Source: Candidatus Phytoplasma pruni
GTDB lineage: Bacteria > Bacillota_I > Bacilli_A > Acholeplasmatales > Acholeplasmataceae
Direction of reading: 5' to 3'
Length of the DNA: 39,450 nt
NCBI RefSeq assembly: GCF_001277135.1
Contig: NZ_LHCF01000005.1
Location: 1 to 39,450 of the forward strand
The position numbers were made by a program, and so were the translations under genes. The notes below the pieces were generated by a model. That model saw only the letters and a list, made by a program, of their open reading frames with translations, did no database searches and was not told where the DNA came from. Shown one piece after another: positions 1-7,325 of this stretch (positions are counted from its first letter, which is position 1; each line of letters begins with the position of its first letter).

Positions 1-17
1 ATAATTTAAAAAACAAA

Positions 18-888
18 ATGAATACTAATCAATTAATAGAAAAAAAGAAACTTAATTTTTTAAATATGTTAAAAAACCCTAAAGGGAAAAAATTATTTTA
101 TTTTGTTTTATTTATAACTTTATTTACAATATTGTCAGATATAACAACTTTTTTTATTTTTTCTAAAAAAGAAAAGGGAATTTTTTTTTGTAAAGAAGTT
201 TTTTTTAGATATTTAAAATATTTTACTTTTCAAATGAATATTGCTGTTTTATTAATTTTATTATCTTTTTTACTTAAAATTAAAAATAAAAAAATTCATT
301 CTTTATTGATAATTATTATTATGGTAGACGCTTTATTAACTTTTTTTATTTACAATCTTTTCCTTCATCCGATTTGGATGCCTGAAAGCAGTGATTTTGT
401 TCAAATTATAAGAAATAATAATTTAGAAGATAGAATTTGGTGCGCTTTAAGTATTTCACAACACTTTTTAATACCTTTTTCTTATTTCGTTCTTTTTTTC
501 TTTTTTGTTCCAGTTAATTTTAATAATTTTAGAAAAATATTTTTAACTTTTATTCACCCTATTTTATTTCTCTCTTTTTATTATTTGTTGTTATTCTCTC
601 CTAATAAAGGTTATCGTAATTGTGAAAAAGGAGGAAATAAATGTTTTTTTCCTTATCCTAATATTCAATGTCATAAACAGCATTTTTATAAAGGCAAAGA
701 AATTAATAAATTATTTGGCGAACCATTATTCGATATGAGAAATATTGGAGGAAAAACAGCTGTTTTTTTTTAGAATACTGATTTTAACTTTTTTCTTTTC
801 TTTTCTTTTTTTCTTTGCTCTATATTTTAAGAATAAATTTAATGATAAAAAAAGCTTTTTAAAAGGTAATATAATTATATACGATTAA
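18..888 (+). pseudogene. Polytopic membrane protein, Pr6Pr-like, frameshifted near its 3' end
   Basis: The reading frame from ATG 18 runs to TAG at 771-773 (251 residues). It is almost entirely hydrophobic, with about six membrane segments (for example residues 26-48, 72-88, 94-114, 145-165 and 172-194). The loop with QHFLIPFSYF and the late FPYPN / CEKGGNKC segment recall the Pr6Pr / DUF1600-type membrane proteins of Mollicutes; that family call is from memory and tentative. The stop comes directly after a run of nine T (763-771). With one T fewer the frame continues through a further strongly hydrophobic helix and a basic tail to TAA at 886-888, giving about 289 residues. T-rich DNA codes for hydrophobic residues in any frame, so the extension is plausible but not proven. 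No function can be assigned beyond membrane protein. Confidence 0.55.
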
Positions 889-923
889 AAAAATAATTAA
901 ATTTAAAAAAAAGGTTGATAAAA

Positions 924-1904
924 ATGTCAATTGCAAAAAAAAGATTAGTGACGGGAATAAAGCCAACTGGAGATTTAACTTTAGGTAATTATTTAGGAGT
1001 CGTTAAACCGTTAGTTAATTTTCAAAAAAAATTTAATCAAGAATATGATCTTTATGTTTTTATTGCTGATTTACATGCTTTAACAAAATTTCAAGAACCA
1101 ACATTATTAAAAAAAAGAATTAAAAATATCGCGGCTCTTTATTTAGCTTCAGGTTTAGAACCTTCTCAGGTTAATTTATTTGTTCAATCAGAAGTTGTTC
1201 AACATACTTATTTGAGTTATATAATGGAGTCTAATTCTTATTTAGGCGAATTAAACCGAATGATCCAATTTAAAGAACAGAAAAAAAATAATTCTAGTCA
1301 AAACATAAGAACTTCTTATTATACTTATCCTCTTTTAATGGCTTCAGATATTTTACTTTATGACGCTAATGTGGTTCCGGTTGGTCAAGATCAAAAACAA
1401 CATTTAGAATTGACTCGCGATTTAGCTGATCGTTTTAATAGTTTGTACGGAGAAACTTTTGTTATTCCTGAATTTTTAAAAATGGGTCATACAATTAAAT
1501 CTTTGACCGAACCAACTAAAAAAATGAGCAAAAGTTTTCAATTGGATCCGCAAAATGATAAAGGTTGTATTTTTATTTCAGAAGAATTGAAAGTTATTAG
1601 ACAAAAAATTATGAGATCTGTAACCGATTCGGATAAAAAAATTTATTATGATATAGAAAAAAAACCAGGAATTTCAAACCTTTTAACCATTTATTCAGCT
1701 TTAAAAGATTTATCAATGGAAGAAACTGAAAAATATTTTTTAAATTCTTCTTATCAAATTTTAAAAGAAAAAGTTTCCGATGTAGTGGTGAAGACAATTG
1801 ATGAAATTCAAAAGAAATTTTCTTTTTATAATAAAAACTCTATTTTATATGAAATTTTTGAAAAAGGAGCAAAAAACTCCAGTTTTATTGCAGAAAAAAA
1901 ATAA
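924..1904 (+). CDS. trpS: Tryptophanyl-tRNA synthetase
   Basis: Class I aminoacyl-tRNA synthetase that charges tRNA-Trp in the cytoplasm. The protein has the N-terminal PTGDLTLGNYLG segment (TLGN is the TrpRS version of the HIGH motif) at about residues 14-25 and the KMSKS loop (TKKMSKSFQLD) near residue 200. Between them lie the usual Rossmann-fold stretches DLYVFIADLHAL and VPVGQDQKQHLELTRDLA. At 326 residues it matches the bacterial family. ATG 924 is preferred over the in-frame TTG at 915 because an AAGG ribosome-binding site sits at 911-914 and family proteins start just before the (K)RLVTGIKPTG segment. The gene is intact, unlike its neighbours on both sides. A hairpin follows it at 1964-1993. 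Confidence 0.95.
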   Translation: MSIAKKRLVTGIKPTGDLTLGNYLGVVKPLVNFQKKFNQEYDLYVFIADLHALTKFQEPTLLKKRIKNIAALYLASGLEPSQVNLFVQSEVVQHTYLSYIMESNSYLGELNRMIQFKEQKKNNSSQNIRTSYYTYPLLMASDILLYDANVVPVGQDQKQHLELTRDLADRFNSLYGETFVIPEFLKMGHTIKSLTEPTKKMSKSFQLDPQNDKGCIFISEELKVIRQKIMRSVTDSDKKIYYDIEKKPGISNLLTIYSALKDLSMEETEKYFLNSSYQILKEKVSDVVVKTIDEIQKKFSFYNKNSILYEIFEKGAKNSSFIAEKK

Positions 1905-1963
1905 AAAAAGTTAAGAAAAAATTAGGTATTGGATGGTAATAATAAAAATTTTTAAAAAATCTT

Positions 1964-1993
1964 ATACCTTCAGAAGGTAGGGGGTATTTTTTT
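1964..1993 (+). terminator. Putative terminator after trpS
   Basis: TACCTTC at 1965-1971 and GAAGGTA at 1973-1979 form a tight hairpin. Alternatively ATACC (1964-1968) pairs with GGTAT (1983-1987), which runs directly into seven T. Either form could end trpS transcription just before the broken exporter gene. Confidence 0.5.
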
Positions 1994-1995
1994 AA

Positions 1996-3454
1996 ATGAA
2001 TGATTTAGAAAAAAAAACACAAAAAATGAAAGAAACAAACATATGGAAAATTATTTTATTTTCTTCTTTTCCTATGATGATTTATTTAGTTTTTAACAAT
2101 ATTTCTAATAATATTGATTTATTTTTCTTAAAAAATAAATTTGGTTTAAAAGAAATAAGTATGTTTTCGCAAATTAATGGAGCTAAAAAAAATAATTTTT
2201 ATTTTTGTTTTTTCCATTAGCATTGCCGGAATTTCTTTAATAGCCAGGGAATATAGTTTAAAAAAATTTTGAAAAAAATGCATAAATTATCTAATTTTTT
2301 TTTAGTTATTTTCTTTTTTTCTTTGTAATTTTTGTTTTAAGTTTTTTCATACATTTCAGAGCTACCTTTTTTAAAATTATTAAATATTAATGAAGACTTT
2401 ATTGAAAATGAATACGGAAAAAGTTATTTTTTGCTTTCTTTATCTTCTTTATTTTTTGTCACCATTAATATGATTATTTTAGGTTTTGAAAGAATTCAAA
2501 AACATAATTCTAAAGTTTTTTTTTAAATTTATTTAATTTTTTTCTAAAAAATATTTATTTCTTATTTTCTTTGTGTTTGTATTACACCTGATGGAGAACT
2601 TTCGTCTAAAGAAGCTTTAAAAAAATATGTCTTTTATGTTTCTCTTTCTACTTTAATATCTGATTTTTTATTAACTGTGATTTCTCTTTTTATTATTTTT
2701 AATAAAAAAAATACTTTTTAGAATTAATTTGAAAAAAGCTTCTTTTGATAAAAATTTTTTAAAAAAATTATTTCAACTGTTTTTATCTATTTTTTCTATT
2801 AGAATTAGTAATATTTTAACTAAAGTTATTCTTAATTTTTCTATCATTAATAAAACTACTGATGGAATAATAACGGTCGCTACTTATAGTTTGGTTAGTT
2901 TCTTTATCGGTATAATTTATAATATAGAAATTTCTTTTGAAGAAAAACAATCTTTTTTAGTTAATAAAAATATTGAAAAAAATAATTTTCATGAGACTTT
3001 TCAAATTTTAAAAAAGACTCTTACATTCGTTATTATTATCGCTTTTATGACTTTGTTATTTATTTTTTTCCAATGGGAAAGTATTTTTAATTTTTTAAAT
3101 AAAAACAAAAATAATAATAACATTGAGGAAATTAGAGTTATTTTTAAAACTTTAATATATTTTGACTTCTTCTCTTCTTTAATAAGTGTTTTTAATCTTT
3201 TAATAATGAGTTTTTTATTATCTTATAAAAGAATTTATAGTGTTTTATTTTTAAATTTTTTAAAAATGTTTTTAATTGGTTTTGTGTTCTTGATTTTAAA
3301 TTCTTTTAAACATTTTTCTTCTCATCAATTGTTAGGAATGTCTTTATTATTAAATAATATAGTTATTTTCAGCATAACAATAGTTTTTTTCTTTTCAATA
3401 TATAAAAAACCAAAGATTGAAGAAAAATTTTTAAAAATATTATACCAAAATTAA
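1996..3454 (+). pseudogene. MATE-family multidrug/Na+ exporter, degraded
   Basis: Remnant of an exporter of the MATE (NorM-like) family. The first piece (ATG 1996 to 2220) has the MATE-like N-terminal helix FPMMIYLVFNNISNNIDLFF. A second frame then continues with SISIAGISLIAREYSLKKF, which resembles the second helix of the family. The last piece is an open frame from 2729 to 3454 (241 residues) with about six membrane helices, fitting the C-terminal half. Between about 2200 and 2728 the coding signal jumps frames several times and meets stops, for example within the fragment from SELPFLKLLN to NMIILGFERIQKH. The whole span of 1459 bases fits a protein of about 480 residues, close to family size. 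Several lesions make this a real pseudogene rather than a single sequencing error. The family call rests on helix pattern and a few motif-like stretches. Confidence 0.7.
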
Positions 3455-3478
3455 AAAAAATGTATTTTAATTTTGGTA
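3443..3478. repeat. 14-bp perfect inverted repeat at the junction of two broken genes
   Basis: TACCAAAATTAAAA at 3443-3456 and its exact complement at 3465-3478 are separated by 8 bases. The left arm covers the last codons and stop of the exporter remnant. The right arm ends one base before the first readable codon of the Amp-like fragment. There is no T-run after it, so it is not a classic terminator; it may mark a recombination or insertion junction. Confidence 0.7.
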
Positions 3479-3479
3479 G

Positions 3480-4198
3480 GAAGCTTTAAAAGAAGTAGCT
3501 AACAAACAAGCTGCAAAATTCAATGAAGCAGAAAACAAAGAATCAAAAGTTGAAAAAGTTGTTTTAGACTTCATGTTGAGTAAAGACAAAGAAAAAAAGA
3601 GGGTTGGGTAGCTAAAGCTATTAAACAAGCTATACAAAAAGCAGTTAATGACAAGAAACCAATATTAACACAACAATTCAAAGAAGCAGCTGAACAAGCT
3701 TCTAATTTAGATGGAGCAAATGAGGGCAAAGTTATAGAAGCTGCTGAAAAAGCAGTAGACGACCAAGACAAAACGCAAGAAGACAAAACTACAAAAAAAA
3801 CAGAAAAACAACCAGAACCAAAAACATTAACAATTCAAGAATACACTCTAGTAGAAGTTAATACAGTAGTGAAAGACGATTTAGGTGAGCAAGCTGCTGA
3901 ATTAACAGATGAAACAGCTAAAGCAGCAGTTCAAAAGCAATATTCAAATCTTAATATGGACGAAGTAACAGTAAAAGTTGACGCAGCTAACAAACAAGTT
4001 ACAGTTTCAGCTGATGCAAACAGCAAAGTTTACGCAGGCACAGCTACTGTAAAATATACAGTTAAAGCAGCAACATCTGACAAACCTTGGTACAAAAGCG
4101 TTGTACTTTTGGTTTCAGTTGGTATAGCTTTTGTAGTTGCAGCAGTTGGAGTAGTTTATTACTTTAACAAAAACAAAAATTTAAAAATAATTTATTAA
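3480..4198 (+). pseudogene. Amp-like immunodominant surface protein, 5'-truncated and frameshifted
   Basis: The frame starting at 3480 (EALKEVANKQAAKFNEAE) runs to a TAG at 3609-3611. If one A is added to the A7 run at 3592-3598 it joins the frame GWVAKAIKQAIQKAV, which stays open to 4198. The joined product is about 239 residues: a Lys/Glu/Ala-rich hydrophilic region, a beta-rich segment (TVKVDAANKQVTVSADANSK) and one C-terminal helix (VVLLVSVGIAFVVAAVGVVYYF) followed by a lysine-rich tail. This layout, and the wording of the C-terminal part, match the antigenic membrane proteins (Amp) of phytoplasmas as I remember them; spiralin has similar beta segments. No signal peptide precedes it: an in-frame TAG sits at 3477-3479 inside the inverted repeat, so the 5' end has been lost. 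The base composition is clearly less AT-rich than the exporter remnant. The open part starting at GTG 3869 could give a 109-residue anchored fragment. Confidence 0.65.
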
Positions 4199-4218
4199 TT
4201 AAATAATTTATTTTTGAC

Positions 4219-4249
4219 AAAAAAACATCCTTTATAAGGGTGTTTTTTT
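4219..4249 (+). terminator. Rho-independent terminator after the Amp-like fragment
   Basis: An A-run plus ACATCC (4225-4230), a short loop and GGGTGT with a run of seven T form a stem with one G-T pair. It lies between the convergent Amp-like fragment and the minus-strand gene that ends at 4260. Confidence 0.8.
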
Positions 4250-4259
4250 ATTTATTTTT

Positions 4260-5505
4260 TTAAAAAATAGTGAATAAAAACACATTTTCCAAAGAAGAGT
4301 GATAACTATAATCCAGCTTTATGTTTCTTTGTTCCATTAAATTTTGCGAAGAAAGAATGCTTCTTGTTTTAGGATCTATCATAAAGTTTTTTTCACAAGG
4401 TAATTCAAAAATCCATTTGGTTTCTTCGCTATCACGAGATTTTAATTTTGTTTCTTTTTTTTGATCCTTGAATATTAATTTATTTTGTTGATCTAATGTC
4501 CAACTAAAGAGTTTATCATTTTCTTCTAAATCGAATGGATCAGACATAATAGTACTAATAGAGGAAATAGCATTATTTTTTATATTTCTTTCAATAGTAA
4601 TTTGACCATAATTTTTATTACAAAAAAAATCTCTTTTTAATTCTGAACCTGTTTCTTCGTCTAAGGTAATAGTTTCCACAGGGTTAATGAATTTTTGTAA
4701 TTTATTGTTGTTCGGATTTATTTCGCATTCAATTTCTTCTTTTAAGAGAGGATCTTTTTCTTTAGTGGGAAAAAATGTAGATGATATGGTTTTACTCTTG
4801 AAGTTGTCTTCTGTTATTTCTTTCACATAAGCAGGATCATTTTGATGAATGACTTCGTTTTTTTCATTGACATGAACTATAAAAGCCCCTTTCCCTTCTT
4901 TTTGAAAAGAAATCTTTTGTATTTTATTTTTCTTTAAATCGTATTCAATAAAATTATTTTTATCAAAAAAGATGGTTTTAGTTAAAACTTGACCGCTTTT
5001 AATATCGTAATTAATGACGTTTTTCTTTTTCTTTTCGTAAATAGTTAATTCTTGGAGAGTTTTAGTTTTAACGTCAATTATGAAACTAATAATACCGTTT
5101 TTTTTCAAAAAAAGACTCACTAGCAAGAACACTTTCTGAACTAAAACTTTGAGTAGTTTTATTAGGGTCTAATAAAGGATTTGTATCCTCATAAGGTTGG
5201 ATTAACTTGTTATTTTGATCAAATTGAAAAATGTTTCCTTCAGATAATTGCATTCTAATAACTCTATAAGTGGTTGGTTCTATTTCGATAAAGACATTAT
5301 CTTTTTGAGGGAAAGTTATTTTTAAAGTATCTACTTTGTTTTTTATTAATGGTTTTATTAATGGTTTTGTTTTGGCAGCATCGTTAATAGTGCTTTTATT
5401 ATATTGTTGATAACAAAATAAAATTACTAAAAAGCAAAGAATAACCAAAAACATTAATAATAATAATTTATATTTCAAGGAAGATTGGGAATCATCGCCC
5501 TTCAT
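4260..5505 (-). pseudogene. Membrane-anchored extracellular repeat protein, split by a single frameshift
   Basis: The N-terminal part starts at ATG 5505 and has one membrane helix (YKLLLLMFLVILCFLVILF, about residues 12-32) followed by a polar extracellular region. It stops after ESFFEKKRYY. The rest is open in the next frame down to 4260. The break lies in an A8 tract on the minus strand (T run 5098-5105); with one base fewer the product reads ESFFEKNGIISFIID and continues to about 414 residues. The C-terminal region has repeated units of the kind YDIKSGQVLTKTIFFDKN, FIEYDLKKNKIQKISF and DEETGSELKRDFF. These resemble the DUF2963-type repeats common in phytoplasmas, but that match is tentative. 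The role is unknown; a surface-exposed protein is likely. A strong AAAGG sits upstream of ATG 5505. Phase variation, decay and sequencing error are all possible. Confidence 0.6.
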
Positions 5506-6039
5506 ATATTTTTATTACCTTTCTATTATTATCAGTTGGTTTTTAAAAATAAGGTGGAAAAAAATATAATTGAAAAAGAAAAGAATTAGTTTATCAAAAA
5601 AATATTTTTTGATAAAAGTTAACAAACAAAACAAAAAAATATGAATAATAATTTATATTTAAAGGTAGACTGAGAAATCTCCTTGTTTATCTTTACCTTT
5701 CTATTATTATATAATCTTGATTTTGTAATGAATAAAATATTTACAAATCTATTTTTATTATAACAGATAAAAGCATTTCTCAATAGTGAAAATCTTATAA
5801 AAAGTATAAAATCTGCTTTATTTATAAAAAAAGACCTAAAAAAGGTATCTTTTATAAAGAAAGATTCTTATAAAAAACGTCTTTAGAATTAAATGGAAAT
5901 TCAAAGAAAAACCTCCCTTTTTGAAAAATTTTTTCTTTTTTGTTTTTATCATTCATTTCATTCATTAAAAAAAGTTTTTTTCATTACAATAAAAGATGGC
6001 TTAGGCCAAAAAAATTCCATTAGAAAAAGTAAATCATGA
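5506..6039. other. Divergent intergenic region with a decayed gene copy and hairpins
   Basis: No intact gene. It separates the minus-strand split repeat protein from the plus-strand YD-like repeat protein. It contains the duplicated gene start at 5619-5690, a palindrome at about 5591-5615 (TTATCAAAAAA against its complement) and a weaker A-rich hairpin near 5825-5855 (GACCT against AGGTATC). The 5' segments of both copies share the string ACCTTTCTATTATTAT on the plus strand (5510s and 5690s), that is, an AAAGGTAA-type ribosome-binding site on the minus strand. Confidence 0.6.
5619..5690 (-). pseudogene. Remnant of a second copy of the adjacent membrane-anchored protein gene
   Basis: Read on the minus strand, codons from 5690 down give INKEISQSTFKYKLLFIFF and then a TAA at 5621-5619. 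This lines up with MKGDDSQSSLKYKLLLLMF at the start of the intact copy (5505 downwards), sharing SQS, KYKLL and the hydrophobic run. The start codon position holds ATA instead of ATG, and the helix is cut short by the stop. The upstream ribosome-binding region is also shared. This is a tandem duplicate that has lost its body. Confidence 0.65.
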
Positions 6040-6876
6040 ATGAAAATGTCGATTCCTAAAAAAATATTTTCTTTCTTATTTCGTAAAAGTGTTTTTCTTT
6101 CGTGCGTCTGTTTAGGATTATATTGCCTTATTAGAACAAATATTAATATCTTTTCTCCTCCAGTTTCTCCCTCTTCCTTAACTGTTCAACAGAAAGGACA
6201 AGCTTTTTCTCGTAAGAAAAAACCTTCTAAAAAATCTAATCTTCTTCAACCTCTTTGTCAAACAGTTTACCAAGCCAACTTAGAACAAGAAGTAGAAAAT
6301 GATGTTTATCAACCCAATATTATGTTAAATAAACCTGTTATGAAGACAGATAAATATAACGTTATGTTAGCGTTTTATAAATATAACGATCAAGGTCTTT
6401 TAATGAGAAAAAAATATAAAGCCGGTTTAAACAATTATTTTTATGAATATAACGATCAAGGTCAATTGATTAAAAGATATGGTGATAAATATGGTGATGC
6501 TAAGGAATTAGATGTTTTTACTTATCATTATAACGATAAAAATCAATTAGTGCGTCTTTTAGATCACAATAAAGTGGTTAAAAAAGAGTTTGAATATAAC
6601 CAAAAAGGTCAATTAGCTAAAAAAACAGACTTTTATTTCTGGCAAACAGATCAAGCTTATACTATCACTTACAGTTACCAATATAACGAAAAAGGGCAAA
6701 AAATTAAAAAATTTTACCAAGGCATGGCGACTTATAATAAAAAAGGCATTTGCACCAAACCAAAGAAAAATTTTAATTTATTAGAAAATACATACGAATA
6801 CAACCAAACAGGACAAAGAATAAGAAAACGCGAACGTAATAATGCCGTTTGTAGGATGTATAGATATCACGAATAA
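6040..6876 (+). CDS. Signal-anchored surface protein with YD-like tandem repeats
   Basis: 278 residues. The N terminus is basic and followed by one hydrophobic helix (SVFLSCVCLGLYCLI, about residues 17-31), acting as a signal peptide or anchor. A Ser/Lys-rich linker follows, then at least five repeat units of about 20-45 residues: FYKYNDQGLLMRKKY, YEYNDQGQLIKRY, YHYNDKNQLVRLL, FEYNQKGQLAKKT, YQYNEKGQKIKKF and YEYNQTGQRIRKR. The pattern [FY]xYNxxGQxxxK is that of YD/RHS-type repeats, which form beta structures on secreted proteins; it may be related to the DUF2963-like repeats of the minus-strand neighbour. ATG 6040 or ATG 6046 could be used; no strong ribosome-binding site helps choose. Its function is unknown; exposure on the cell surface towards plant or insect host is an inference. 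A good terminator follows. Confidence 0.75.
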   Translation: MKMSIPKKIFSFLFRKSVFLSCVCLGLYCLIRTNINIFSPPVSPSSLTVQQKGQAFSRKKKPSKKSNLLQPLCQTVYQANLEQEVENDVYQPNIMLNKPVMKTDKYNVMLAFYKYNDQGLLMRKKYKAGLNNYFYEYNDQGQLIKRYGDKYGDAKELDVFTYHYNDKNQLVRLLDHNKVVKKEFEYNQKGQLAKKTDFYFWQTDQAYTITYSYQYNEKGQKIKKFYQGMATYNKKGICTKPKKNFNLLENTYEYNQTGQRIRKRERNNAVCRMYRYHE

Positions 6877-6933
6877 AATATTTTTTATAAAAAGAAGAAG
6901 AATAATTAAAACTCGCTGTGTGAATTATCTTGA

Positions 6934-6967
6934 AAAAGAGAGCCTCTTTTAGAGACTCTCTTTTTTT
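6934..6967 (+). terminator. Rho-independent terminator after the YD-like repeat protein
   Basis: AAAAAGAGAG (6934-6943) pairs with CTCTCTTTTT (from 6956), with a further CTCT/AGAG inner stem after one mismatch, and ends in a T-run. Confidence 0.85.
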
Positions 6968-7100
6968 AAAAAAACATTGACAAATCAATCTTTTTATTTT
7001 AAAATTATTAAAGAACCCTAAAAAGTTTCTAATTGAATATATATTATCAATTAATAAGCAAATTGCCTCTTTTAAGAAAAAGAACTTTTTGCAAAAAAGA

Positions 7101-7128
7101 TTAAGAATATTTTTAATTATGTTATAAT
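7101..7128 (+). promoter_or_regulatory. Promoter of tRNA-Leu
   Basis: TTAAGA at 7101-7106 and TATAAT at 7123-7128 are separated by 16 bases. They lie 10 bases before the tRNA 5' end, as expected for a sigma-70-type promoter. Confidence 0.7.
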
Positions 7129-7138
7129 TAGAATGTAT

Positions 7139-7225
7139 GCTGGTGTGGCGAAATTGGCAGACGCATTTGACTCAAAATCAAACGAGGTTAAACTCATATC
7201 GGTTCAAGTCCGATCATCAGTACCA
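7139..7225 (+). tRNA. trnL: tRNA-Leu (anticodon CAA)
   Basis: An 87-base class II tRNA with CCA encoded. The 7-bp acceptor stem GCTGGTG pairs with CATCAGT (two G-T pairs). The anticodon stem TTTGA/TCAAA holds the loop CTCAAAA with anticodon CAA, which reads TTG codons. A long variable arm and the T-arm with GGTTCAAGTCC follow. It is the only tRNA I could find in the window. Confidence 0.95.
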
Positions 7226-7251
7226 AAAAAATAATATTTATTCCTTATGCT

Positions 7252-7278
7252 CACATGAAATTCATGTGTTTTTCTTTT
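7252..7278 (+). terminator. Terminator after tRNA-Leu
   Basis: CACATGAA (7252-7259) and TTCATGTG (7261-7268) form a perfect stem, followed by TTTTTCTTTTT. It lies 58 bases before polC. No clear -35/-10 pair is visible between it and polC, so polC may rely on read-through. Confidence 0.8.
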
Positions 7279-7325
7279 TATATCTCCCACTGATTTTAAA
7301 ATTTAAAACTAAAAAGAGTAAAAAA

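Noticed and set aside
3571-3786. A 71-codon minus-strand frame rich in Ser, Ala and Cys
   Set aside because: It is the antisense of the Ala/Gln/Lys-rich Amp-like coding region and has unusual composition for this genome.
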